Source: Parolsenella sp958406235
GTDB taxonomy: Bacteria > Actinomycetota > Coriobacteriia > Coriobacteriales > Atopobiaceae
Assembly (NCBI RefSeq): GCF_039062465.1
Contig: NZ_JBCLNF010000006.1
Location: forward strand, 1-64,000
Direction of reading: 5' to 3'
DNA length: 64,000 nucleotides
Position 1 is the first letter of the stretch, and each line of letters starts with the position of its first letter. A program made the position numbers and the translations under genes. This document shows, one piece after another, positions 25,735 through 33,630 of this stretch. Under the pieces are notes generated by a model. It was not told the origin of the DNA, did no database searches, and saw only the letters and a list, made by a program, of their open reading frames with translations.

Positions 25735-27701
25735 GCGATACCACCAGCACCCCGTCTCAGCAGCCCGCGAGCCTGAAGCAGGTGACGCGCGCCACGCGCA
25801 TGAAGGAGACTGCCCTCAAGAACCTCTTCCTCGCCTGCGCGTGCGTGGCGGTCTTGGCCGTCATCCTCATTTTCATCTTCACCTTCTGGAAGGCGATCCC
25901 GGTCATCACCCAGATCGGCCTCAAAGACTTCTTCAGCCTCAACTGGGCTCCCACGGAGGGCCGCTACGGCATCCTTGCCCTGCTCGCCGGCTCTGGCATC
26001 GTCACGGTGGGCTCCCTTGCCCTTGGCGTGCCCCTTGCCGTGGGCTGCGCGGTCTTCCTGACGGAGATTGCCGGCAAGAAGCTCGCGAGCGTCGTCAGCA
26101 CCGCCGTTGACCTGCTCGCCGGCGTGCCGTCCGTCGTCTACGGCTTCTTTGGCCTCGTCATCCTCCGCCCGATCGTGGCCAAGCTCACGGGTGGCCTGGG
26201 CTTCGGCGCCCTCACGGTCTGGCTCGTGCTCGCAATCATGATCGTGCCCACCATCACCACGCTCACGATGGACGCGCTGCGCTCCATCCCTATGGGCATT
26301 CGCGAGGCGAGCTTCGCAATGGGCGCCACGCGCTGGCAGACCATCTACAAGGTCGTCCTTCCCGCGGCGAAGATGGGCATCGTGAACGCCGTGGTCCTCG
26401 GCATGGGTCGCGCTATCGGCGAGACGATGGCCGTCCTCATGGTCGTGGGCAACGCGCCCGTTATCCCTGCCGGCATCGCAAGCCCGCTTTCCACGCTCAC
26501 GAGCCAGGTTGCGCTCGACATGGGCTACTCGAGCGGTCTCCACAGGAGCGCCCTGTTTGGCATGGGCTGTGTGCTGTTCATCATCTCCGCGGCCCTCGTG
26601 GGCATCGTTCGCAAGATGTCGAGCATGAGGGAGGATGGCCGCGGACGCTCGAAGCATCGCCGTGCCAAGGCCGCGGACCGCGCGGCCGTCGCTGCCGGCG
26701 GCATATCGTTCGACCATCCCGAGGATCCCGCGGAGCACGCGCCCGTGCAGGTCCTCACCGGCGATGACGTCACCCCCGTTACCGGCGTCGTCACGGAGCC
26801 CCGAGAGGGCAGCCGCGCCCGTATCAAGCGTCTTCTTGCCCAGGGCTCCTCCTCTGCCGGCGGCTCGAACAAGAACCGCACGAATGACCTTATGATCGGC
26901 GTCTTCCGCGCCGCGGGCGTCATCGCGACGGCGGTTCTCGTCCTCATCATCGGCTTCGTTGCCGTGAACGGTCTGCCCGTGATGTCGCTCGACTTCATCT
27001 TTGGCTGGCCCGAGGGCGTTAACGCGGAGGGCGGCATCTTCCCGACGATCGTCTCGACCCTCTATGTCACGGCGCTCGCCATGCTCATCTGCGTACCGAT
27101 CGCCGTCCTCGCGGCGGTCTACCTCGCGGAGTACGCGAAGCAGGGTCGCCTCGTCACCTTCATCCGCTATGCCGCAGACACGCTCTCGTCCGTTCCCTCC
27201 ATCGTGATGGGCCTCTTCGGCTACGCGCTCTTCGTCGAGGCGATGGGCTTTGGGCTCTCGATGCTCTCCGCCGCCCTCGCCCTCGCGCTCATGATGCTCC
27301 CGATCGTCATGCGCACCACGGAGGAGGCCATTCGCTCGGTGCCCCGCTACATTCGCTGGGGCGCCTACGGCCTCGGCTCCACGAAGTGGCAGGTCGTCTC
27401 CAAGATCGTTCTCCCGAGCGCCTTCCCACGGATCGCCACGGGCATCGTGCTGGCCATCGGCCGCGCCATCGGCGAGACGGCCGTCGTGCTCTACACGATG
27501 GGTCAGGCGATCAACCTGCCCCTCACGCCGCTTGACTCCGGCCGTCCGATGACCATCCACCTGTACCAGCTTGCCAACGAGGGCATCAACATGCAGGCCG
27601 CCTATGGCACCGCCCTTCTGCTCATGGTGATGATCCTGGCCTTTAACTTGTTCGCGCGCTACCTGTCGCGTCGTTCCGCATCGAAGTCGAAGGGAAACTA
27701 G
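25731..27701 (+). CDS. pstC: Fused phosphate ABC transporter permease PstC-PstA
   Basis: 656 residues in one continuous frame combining both permease subunits. N-terminal PstC half (about 20-305) has its own permease domain ending with the EAA loop MGIREASFAMGATRWQTIYK and GRAIGETMAVLMV; a hydrophilic linker of about 75 residues (rich in Arg, Ala, Asp, 305-380) follows; the PstA half (about 385-645) has VPRYIRWGAYGLGSTKWQVVSK and a second GRAIGETAVVLY. Two EAA loops mean both contacts with the PstB dimer come from one polypeptide. GTG start overlaps the pstS stop (GTGA). PstB follows 1 bp after the stop. Confidence 0.95.
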   Translation: MSDTTSTPSQQPASLKQVTRATRMKETALKNLFLACACVAVLAVILIFIFTFWKAIPVITQIGLKDFFSLNWAPTEGRYGILALLAGSGIVTVGSLALGVPLAVGCAVFLTEIAGKKLASVVSTAVDLLAGVPSVVYGFFGLVILRPIVAKLTGGLGFGALTVWLVLAIMIVPTITTLTMDALRSIPMGIREASFAMGATRWQTIYKVVLPAAKMGIVNAVVLGMGRAIGETMAVLMVVGNAPVIPAGIASPLSTLTSQVALDMGYSSGLHRSALFGMGCVLFIISAALVGIVRKMSSMREDGRGRSKHRRAKAADRAAVAAGGISFDHPEDPAEHAPVQVLTGDDVTPVTGVVTEPREGSRARIKRLLAQGSSSAGGSNKNRTNDLMIGVFRAAGVIATAVLVLIIGFVAVNGLPVMSLDFIFGWPEGVNAEGGIFPTIVSTLYVTALAMLICVPIAVLAAVYLAEYAKQGRLVTFIRYAADTLSSVPSIVMGLFGYALFVEAMGFGLSMLSAALALALMMLPIVMRTTEEAIRSVPRYIRWGAYGLGSTKWQVVSKIVLPSAFPRIATGIVLAIGRAIGETAVVLYTMGQAINLPLTPLDSGRPMTIHLYQLANEGINMQAAYGTALLLMVMILAFNLFARYLSRRSASKSKGN

Positions 27702-27702
27702 C

Positions 27703-28506
27703 ATGACCGTCTATCGCCACGCGCCTGAGAACGGCGGCATGGGCATCCACGTCGAGGACTTTGGCTTCTGGTACGGAGACTTCCACGCGCTCTCCGGTGT
27801 CACCATGGATGTCGCGCCCAACAAGATCACGGCCTTCATCGGCCCGTCTGGCTGCGGCAAGTCGACCTTCCTGCGCTGCATGAACCGCATGAATGACCTC
27901 ATCGAGGGCACTCACACCGCGGGTACCATGTCCCTCGACGGCGCCGACATCTACGCGGAGGGCGTCGACCCGGTCGACCTTCGCCGTCGCGTTGGCATGA
28001 TCTTCCAGCAGCCCAACCCCTTCCCGAAGTCGATCTACGAGAACGTCGCCTTTGGCCCGCGCCTTTTGGGTGTGACCAGCAAAGGTGACCTCGATGACAT
28101 CGTGGAGGAGTCGCTCAAGCGCTCGAACCTCTGGAAGGAGGTCGCGGACCAGCTCGACAAGAACGGCCTCGCCCTCTCTGGCGGCCAGCAGCAGCGTCTC
28201 TGCATCGCGCGCACCCTCGCCGTCCAGCCCGACGTCCTTCTCATGGACGAGCCCTGCAGCGCCATCGACCCGACGAGCGTCCAGCGCGTCGAGGACCTCA
28301 TGGCCGAGCTCTCGAGCGAAATGACCATCATCATCGTCACCCACAGCATGCAGCAGGCGGCCCGCATCTCTGACTACATGGCCTTCTTCCTGCAGGAGCA
28401 CGCGGGCGAGCCCGCCGGACTCGTCGAGTACGGCGACACGAACGAGATCTTTAACTCCCCGAGCGACCAGCGCACCGAGGACTACATCACCGGCCGCTTC
28501 GGCTGA
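27703..28506 (+). CDS. pstB: Phosphate ABC transporter ATP-binding protein PstB
   Basis: 267 residues. Walker A GPSGCGKST at about 47-55, Q-loop in MIFQQPNPFP, signature LSGGQQQR at about 158-165, Walker B LLMDEPCSAIDP, and the switch histidine in IVTHSMQQA. The NPFPKSIYENVAFG segment is PstB-specific. It powers the fused PstCA permease; with only one fused permease, a PstB homodimer fits. AAGGGAAA upstream of the ATG. phoU follows 38 bp later. Confidence 0.97.
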   Translation: MTVYRHAPENGGMGIHVEDFGFWYGDFHALSGVTMDVAPNKITAFIGPSGCGKSTFLRCMNRMNDLIEGTHTAGTMSLDGADIYAEGVDPVDLRRRVGMIFQQPNPFPKSIYENVAFGPRLLGVTSKGDLDDIVEESLKRSNLWKEVADQLDKNGLALSGGQQQRLCIARTLAVQPDVLLMDEPCSAIDPTSVQRVEDLMAELSSEMTIIIVTHSMQQAARISDYMAFFLQEHAGEPAGLVEYGDTNEIFNSPSDQRTEDYITGRFG

Positions 28507-28544
28507 TCGCGACCATCCGGCCCAAAGCACCTGAGGAGGACACC

Positions 28545-29360
28545 ATGCGTGAGGCATTCAATCGCCAGCTCACCGAGCTTCGCCAGGAGCTCGTCTACAT
28601 CTACGCAAACATCGACCTTCAGCTCCACGAGGCGCTCGATGCCCTTGAGGAGGGCAACAGGGAGAAGGCCAAGGCCGTCAAGGCGGAGACGCGACGGCTT
28701 GATGACCACTGCGCCGCCCTCGAGCAGAAGGCCTTCATGCTCATCGCCACGCAGCAGCCCGTCGCGAGCGACCTTCGTCTCATCCAGTTCGTGATCTACG
28801 CGAACTTCAACCTCGCGCGCATGTCCAACCACGTGCGCAACATCGCCAAGACCGCGAAGCGCTGCGCCGGTCGCGACGTCCCCGCGCAGCTCATCGACCT
28901 TCTCGTGGGCGAGGGGCACCTCGTCTACGGTGTCCTCTCGAACTGCGTCATGGCCATCGTGAACGAGGACCTGCGCCTCGCGTCCTCGCTGCCCGTGCTC
29001 GATGAGCCGGTCGATGACCTCTACAAGCAGTTCTTCAGGCGCCTCTCCACGCTTGGCCCGGATGACGACAAGGATGCTGCGAGCCGCGTCATCATGGCGT
29101 CCCGCATGCTCGAGCGCATTTCCGACAACGCCGTCGAGGTGGGCGAGAAGCTCGTCTTCTTGCTCACGGGCAAGCGCCGCAACCTTGATGACCTGCAGGA
29201 CCTCGACGACGATGACCTCGCCGAGATGTACGCCGCCCGCAGTGCCGGCCTCGTGGCGGACAAGCAGGTCGACGAGGAGCTCGTGGGTCAGATTCCCGAG
29301 CTCAAGAACGATGAAACCGCGCCGGCCGCGAAGGCTGAGGGTGAGACCGATGGCCAGTAG
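28545..29360 (+). CDS. phoU: Phosphate signalling complex protein PhoU
   Basis: 271 residues, all-helical, with two PhoU repeats: the first from about 1-110 (FNRQLTELRQELVYIYANIDLQ..., VASDLRLIQFVIYANFNLARMSNHVRNIA), the second around 115-215 (ASRVIMASRMLERISDNAVEVGEKLVFLLTG). PhoU binds metal clusters and restrains PstSCAB transport and PhoR signalling. An acidic tail of about 50 residues extends beyond the usual length. AGGAGGA precedes the ATG. The 3' end overlaps the yggS start by 11 bp, tying phosphate uptake to the division cluster. Confidence 0.94.
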   Translation: MREAFNRQLTELRQELVYIYANIDLQLHEALDALEEGNREKAKAVKAETRRLDDHCAALEQKAFMLIATQQPVASDLRLIQFVIYANFNLARMSNHVRNIAKTAKRCAGRDVPAQLIDLLVGEGHLVYGVLSNCVMAIVNEDLRLASSLPVLDEPVDDLYKQFFRRLSTLGPDDDKDAASRVIMASRMLERISDNAVEVGEKLVFLLTGKRRNLDDLQDLDDDDLAEMYAARSAGLVADKQVDEELVGQIPELKNDETAPAAKAEGETDGQ

Positions 29361-30111
29361 CGAGGACGCTGTCGCGAGTGCCGTGGACCTCGAGCCCGAG
29401 GCCGCCTATCAAGCCTTCATGGACGAGCGCCATGCCCGGATCATGGATCAGATCGCGGAAGCGTGCTCCCGTTCCGGACGCGAGCTCTGCGAGGTCACGG
29501 CCTTTGCGGTCTCCAAGACGGTTGGACCCCGCGAGGTCGTCGCCGCCATGCGTGCCGGCTGGGACGCATTTGCCGAGAACCGACCTCAGGAGCTTGTCCG
29601 CAAGCTCGACGCCTTTGCGGCCGCTGGCGTGGAGGCCCCCCGCTTCGACATGATCGGCAACCTCCAGAAGAACAAGATCAACCAGGTGCTGGGCCGTGCC
29701 GAGCGCATCCAGTCGATCTCGAGCCTCGAGCTCGCCCGCGCGGTGTCCGAACGCGCCGTCCGTGCCGGCCTCGTCATGCCGGCGCTGCTTGAGTGCAACG
29801 TTAGCGGCGAGGAGAGCAAGGGTGGCTTCTCGCCTGATGAGGTTCGTGAGCAGGCGGAGGAGCTCGTTGGCCTCGAGGGCCTTGCCTTCGAGGGTCTCAT
29901 GACGATGGCCCCGGCCCATGACCCCGAGGCCGCTCGCGCGACCTTCTCGGGCGCGAGGGAGCTCGCATGCGACCTTCGCTCGCGCATGGGTCTTCCTCTT
30001 CCGGTTCTTTCCTGCGGAATGAGCGATGATTTTGGAATCGCGGTCGAGGAGGGCTCCACCCTCGTTAGACTTGGACGTATAGCGTTTTCCTCCGAGTACG
30101 GCCTCAAGTAG
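29350..30111 (+). CDS. yggS: YggS family PLP homeostasis protein
   Basis: 253 residues from ATG 29350 (GAGGGTGAG upstream, inside phoU). Alanine-racemase-like TIM barrel without racemase activity, binding PLP through the lysine in TAFAVSKTVGPREVVAA; FAENRPQELVRKLDAF, FDMIGNLQKNKINQVLG (IG-x-LQ-x-NK) and LSCGMSDDFGIAVEEGSTLVRLG are YggS/PROSC signatures. It balances PLP and amino-acid pools; in actinobacteria and Firmicutes it sits next to sepF, as here. The open frame extends upstream to 29002 only as a shadow of phoU. Confidence 0.94.
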   Translation: MASSEDAVASAVDLEPEAAYQAFMDERHARIMDQIAEACSRSGRELCEVTAFAVSKTVGPREVVAAMRAGWDAFAENRPQELVRKLDAFAAAGVEAPRFDMIGNLQKNKINQVLGRAERIQSISSLELARAVSERAVRAGLVMPALLECNVSGEESKGGFSPDEVREQAEELVGLEGLAFEGLMTMAPAHDPEAARATFSGARELACDLRSRMGLPLPVLSCGMSDDFGIAVEEGSTLVRLGRIAFSSEYGLK

Positions 30112-30121
30112 GCATACGCGG

Positions 30122-30140
30122 GGGCGCCACCTCGGCGCCC
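30122..30140 (+). other. Perfect 7-bp hairpin between yggS and sepF
   Basis: GGGCGCC (30122-30128), loop ACCTC, GGCGCCC (30134-30140), 21 bp before the sepF start, with no T-run. Confidence 0.5.
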
Positions 30141-30161
30141 AGACGAGACATGGGAGACACC

Positions 30162-30950
30162 ATGGGCTTTTTTGACAACATCAAGGACGCAGTCCAGGAC
30201 CATCTCCGTCCCCAGGACAACCGTCAGGATGACTACTACGAAGACGAGTACGACGACTACGACGAGCCGTATGACGGCGATGCGGGCTACTACGACGATG
30301 CCCCGCAGCGTGGCGACCGCTACGCTGACCGCGGACAGCAGCAGCAAGGCTCCGGTCTTCTCGGCAACCCTTCGCGTCCGGACGCTGACAGCATCAGTGT
30401 CTACACGCGTTCCGGCCGTCACCTCTCTGGCGACGACTTTGGTCGCGCCGGCGACGTCTATGGCTCCAACAACGCCTACGGCTCCGACGGCGCATATCGT
30501 GCCGCGGATGACTCCTGGCGCAAGGACGACGCCGCCCCTCGCGACTACCTTGCCGACACGCGCACCGATGAGCCCAGCTCCTTCGTGCCTCCCGCGACTC
30601 AGCCCGGCGTCTTTGGCGCCACGGGTAACACGCCTGGTGACGTGGGCCTGACTGCCGTTCCGCGCGTCACGAGCGGCAAGCTTCCGGCGTACGTTCTCAA
30701 GCCCACGAGCTATGACGACGTCCAAACTGTGGTCCGTCGCGTCCGCACCAACCAGCCCGTGGTGCTCTCCTTCAAGAACCTCAAGATCGAGGTCGCCAAG
30801 CGCATCCTCGACTTCAGCTTTGGCCTTGCCTGCGGCATCGACGGCTCGGTCGAGGAGCTCGGAGACCGCGTCTTCGTCGTGCTTCCGCAAGGCGTCGAGC
30901 TCTCCGAGACCGACAGGGCGAAGCTCACCCGCGAGGGTCTCGCCCGCTAG
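30162..30950 (+). CDS. sepF: Cell division protein SepF
   Basis: 262 residues from ATG 30162 (GGGAG 5 nt upstream), starting MGFFDNIKDAV, the amphipathic membrane-targeting helix. Residues about 15-165 are an acidic, Tyr/Asp-rich disordered linker. The C-terminal SepF domain (about 170-255) has YDDVQTVVRRVRTNQPVVLSFKNLK and AKRILDFSFGLACGIDGSVEEL. SepF tethers FtsZ filaments to the membrane. Much longer linker than in Bacillus (about 150 residues in total there), like other actinobacterial SepF. An in-frame ATG at 30150 is a less likely start. Confidence 0.93.
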   Translation: MGFFDNIKDAVQDHLRPQDNRQDDYYEDEYDDYDEPYDGDAGYYDDAPQRGDRYADRGQQQQGSGLLGNPSRPDADSISVYTRSGRHLSGDDFGRAGDVYGSNNAYGSDGAYRAADDSWRKDDAAPRDYLADTRTDEPSSFVPPATQPGVFGATGNTPGDVGLTAVPRVTSGKLPAYVLKPTSYDDVQTVVRRVRTNQPVVLSFKNLKIEVAKRILDFSFGLACGIDGSVEELGDRVFVVLPQGVELSETDRAKLTREGLAR

Positions 30951-30974
30951 CTTTCCGCGCGCCTGTATTGTCCG

Positions 30975-31007
30975 GGGCGGTGGCTGCGTGCCACCGCCCT
31001 TATGTTT
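30975..31007 (+). terminator. Intrinsic terminator after sepF
   Basis: Perfect 10-bp stem GGGCGGTGGC (30975-30984) / GCCACCGCCC (30990-30999), loop TGCGT, then TTATGTTT. It ends right at the proC ribosome-binding site, so proC expression may depend on read-through or be attenuated here. Confidence 0.75.
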
Positions 31008-31016
31008 GGAGTTTGC

Positions 31017-31844
31017 ATGCCTGAGAACAACACCGCCCTTGCGGGCATCACGGTTGGCGTCATCGGTGCCGGTTCGATGGGTGGCGCCATCGCGCGCGGC
31101 CTCGTCGAGGCCGGCGCCATCGAGGGCTCCCGCGTCCTCGTCTGCGACCATAACGCCTCCAAGCTCGAGGCCCTCGCCGTCGAGGCGGGCGTGCGCGTGC
31201 TCGCCACGTCCGACGCGCTCCTTGCCGAGCATCCCGATGTCGTGGTGCTCGCGGTGAAGCCGCAGGTCCTTGGTGCCCTTCTTGCTCAGAGCGCGCCCGC
31301 GCTCGCCGGCTCGCTCGTCGTCTCGATCGCCGCTGGCACGGCGCTCTCGACGCTCGAGGCCGCGCTCCCCGCGTGCCACGTCGTCCGCGTCATGCCCAAC
31401 CTGCCCGTTTCCGTGCGCTCCGGTGCGTCCGCCGTTTGCGGTGGCAGCACGGCCACTCCCGCTGACATCGAGCTCGTTCGTGAGATGTTCGCCACGCTCG
31501 GCTCTGCCAAGGTCATGCGCGAGGACCAGCTTGACGCCGAGGGCGCCGTCGTGGGCTGCGCGCCTGCCTACTTTGCCCTCATGGTCGACGCGCTGACTCG
31601 TGCCGGCGTTCGCGCTGGTCTGCCTGCCGCCGCCGCTCGCGAGATGGTCAACGCCACGATGCTTGGCGTTGCGGAGAGCCTCGCCAAATCTGGCGAGCAC
31701 CCCCGTGCCTACATGGAGCGCGTGACCTCGCCTGGTGGCACCACCGCCGCTGCTCTCTTTGAGCTTGAGCCGGCCCTTACCGAGGGCGCCTATGCCGCCG
31801 TCGACGCCGCCCTCGCGCGTACGGCCGAGCTGGCGAGGGGTTAG
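31017..31844 (+). CDS. proC: Pyrroline-5-carboxylate reductase
   Basis: 275 residues from ATG 31017 (TTGGAG 5 nt upstream; the in-frame ATG at 31002 falls in the terminator tail). NAD(P)H-dependent last step of proline synthesis. Rossmann motif GVIGAGSMGGAIARGL, VVVLAVKPQVL, VRVMPNLPVSVRSGASAV, and the C-terminal substrate-binding VTSPGGTTAAALFELE. proC next to sepF/yggT is a recurrent arrangement in several phyla. Confidence 0.96.
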   Translation: MPENNTALAGITVGVIGAGSMGGAIARGLVEAGAIEGSRVLVCDHNASKLEALAVEAGVRVLATSDALLAEHPDVVVLAVKPQVLGALLAQSAPALAGSLVVSIAAGTALSTLEAALPACHVVRVMPNLPVSVRSGASAVCGGSTATPADIELVREMFATLGSAKVMREDQLDAEGAVVGCAPAYFALMVDALTRAGVRAGLPAAAAREMVNATMLGVAESLAKSGEHPRAYMERVTSPGGTTAAALFELEPALTEGAYAAVDAALARTAELARG

Positions 31845-31848
31845 GCGC

Positions 31849-32127
31849 ATGGGTGTTTATCAGGTAGCCCGTGTCATTTCGTCACTGGTTGACTTCTATC
31901 AGTGGCTCGTCGTCATCTGGTGCATCATGTCGTGGTTTCCTCGCCGCGACGGCAGCCTCCTCGATGACGTCGCCACGGTGATCAACAGCTTGGTCGAGCC
32001 CTACGTGGGCATCTTCCGTCGCTTCGTCCCGCCCATCGGCGGCATGGACTTCTCGCCGATGATCGCCCTCTTCGTGCTCGTCGCTGCCGAGAGGGTGCTC
32101 TTCCAGCTCCTGTTCGCGCTCGCCTAG
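31849..32127 (+). CDS. YggT family membrane protein
   Basis: 92 residues from ATG 31849, four bases after proC, with GAGGGG upstream. Two hydrophobic segments (QWLVVIWCIMSWF and FSPMIALFVLVAAERVLFQLL) flank the family signature LVEPYVGIFRRFVPPIGGMDFSP. YggT/YlmG proteins are small membrane proteins encoded beside sepF and linked to division or chromosome organisation. divIVA, which often follows in actinobacteria, is not here. Confidence 0.9.
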   Translation: MGVYQVARVISSLVDFYQWLVVIWCIMSWFPRRDGSLLDDVATVINSLVEPYVGIFRRFVPPIGGMDFSPMIALFVLVAAERVLFQLLFALA

Positions 32128-32134
32128 GACACGC

Positions 32135-32743
32135 ATGACCTCGCTCGCTACGCGCCATGTCATGCAGGCGAATAAGTCGAAGAACACGAAGCCCGAGCTC
32201 AAGGTTCGTGTGGCTCTCCGTGAGGCGGGCCTTGGCGGTTATAGGCTCCACTGGAAGGCCGCTCCCGGCAAGCCCGACGTGTCCTATCCGGGCAAGCGCG
32301 TCGCCATCTTCGTGAACGGCTGCTTCTGGCATCGCTGCCCCTTCTGCTCGACGCGCTCGCCCAAGAGCAACGTCGAGTTCTGGGAGGAGAAGTTCGCGCG
32401 TAACCGCGCCCGCGACGAGCGTGACGTAGACGAGCTCGTTCGCGCCGGATGGACGGTCCTCGTGGTCTGGGAGTGCCGCCTCAAGCGCTCTTGGGCGGAG
32501 TCGACGCTTGCCGAGCTCGTCCGTGAGGTGCGGCTCGCCGGTGTGGGTACCGCGCGCCCGCGTGCGGGCATATCCCCTGTCTCGAGTGAGGGCGTGCGCC
32601 CGAATCTCGTCTGGCCTCGTGGCGGTTCTGTGATAGTTATCGGCGCTCGCTCCACGCGTAGGCGTGTTCTCGCAGCTAGAAAGGTTCGCATGCGTCATAG
32701 TGGAAAGGGTGGCCCGCGAAGGGCCCACCCGCGTCGCCGCTAG
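32135..32743 (+). CDS. vsr: Very short patch repair (Vsr) type endonuclease, orphan
   Basis: 202 residues. Restriction-like fold nuclease that nicks at T:G mismatches produced by deamination of 5-methylcytosine. Start of domain RHVMQANKSKNTKPELKVR, catalytic PGKPDVSYPGKRVAIFVNGCFWHRCPFC (Asp in KPDV, His in FWH and zinc-ligand Cys) and VEFWEEKFARNRARDERD agree with the family. After about residue 135 there is an Arg/Gly/Pro-rich extension with no recognisable fold. No cytosine methyltransferase gene lies in the window, although Vsr normally accompanies one. Begins 7 bp after yggT. Confidence 0.9.
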   Translation: MTSLATRHVMQANKSKNTKPELKVRVALREAGLGGYRLHWKAAPGKPDVSYPGKRVAIFVNGCFWHRCPFCSTRSPKSNVEFWEEKFARNRARDERDVDELVRAGWTVLVVWECRLKRSWAESTLAELVREVRLAGVGTARPRAGISPVSSEGVRPNLVWPRGGSVIVIGARSTRRRVLAARKVRMRHSGKGGPRRAHPRRR

Positions 32744-32763
32744 CATGCTTGGAGGAGGCGAGC

Positions 32764-33630
32764 ATGTCGATCTACGTCACATCCGATATCCACGGCCATG
32801 TCCATGCGTTGGACGAGGCGCTCAATGCCGCCGCTCCCGGTGGCGGTGACGTCGTCTACGTGCTTGGTGACCTGGTCGATCGCGGACCAGACCCCCTTGG
32901 CGTCATCTCGCTCGTGCGTTCGATTCCTGGCGTGCGCGTTCTCTTGGGAAACCACGAGCGCCTTATGCTCAATGCCATCGCCGCGACGGGAGATCCCGTT
33001 GACGGCGAGTTCTCGACCGCCCGTCTCGACTCCTCAAACTTCGTCGACTGGCTGAACTGGGTGCAGAACGGCGGGTCCGCGACGGCTTCCCAGCTTGAGA
33101 CCCTCGATGCCGAGAGGTACGCGGAGGTGCTTGCCTGGGTCGCGGGGCTTCCGCTCTATGACGTGGTGCGCGCCGGCGAGCGCGACTACATCCTCACACA
33201 TGCTGGCATCAACAGCGCCGACTCTCAGGCATGGCGTGCGGACAACCCCGAGGCCGATCTCTCTGACTACGCGGTGCTCGAGAACTACCTAGCCCAGCGC
33301 GACGAGGAGGAGCTCCTCTGGGTGCGTGACTGGTTCTGGGGCATGCCCACCGGCCTTGTGGACTCCCAGGGCATGGGCCCCGTCGTCGTTGCTGGCCATA
33401 CGCCTTCGATTTACCTTTCCCGCCACTCTGACGACATGACCTCAGACTTCATGACGGAGGATGGCCACGGGAAGATTGTCGAGCTTGGCGCCCGGCCCGA
33501 GACGGGCGGTGTCGCGGACCGCATCGATATCGACTGCGCCGCCGCCGCGGGCTGGCCCGTCGGCCGCGTCGGCATCCTGCGCCTCGACGATCGCGAGGCC
33601 TGGTATGCAGACGTGAGGGAGGGGGAGTAG
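32764..33630 (+). CDS. Metallophosphoesterase (PPP-type, ApaH/PrpE-like)
   Basis: 288 residues from ATG 32764 (GGAGGAGG upstream). Calcineurin-like phosphoesterase motifs in order: SDIHGH near residue 8, LGDLVDRGPDP near 38, LLGNHERLML near 63, ILTHAGIN near 145 and VVAGHTPS near 210, giving the complete dimetal site. The spacing is that of serine/threonine protein phosphatases and diadenosine tetraphosphatases. The GHxPS-type ending suggests a PrpE/PphA-like phosphatase; substrate unknown. Its stop overlaps the following GTG by one base. Confidence 0.87.
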   Translation: MSIYVTSDIHGHVHALDEALNAAAPGGGDVVYVLGDLVDRGPDPLGVISLVRSIPGVRVLLGNHERLMLNAIAATGDPVDGEFSTARLDSSNFVDWLNWVQNGGSATASQLETLDAERYAEVLAWVAGLPLYDVVRAGERDYILTHAGINSADSQAWRADNPEADLSDYAVLENYLAQRDEEELLWVRDWFWGMPTGLVDSQGMGPVVVAGHTPSIYLSRHSDDMTSDFMTEDGHGKIVELGARPETGGVADRIDIDCAAAAGWPVGRVGILRLDDREAWYADVREGE

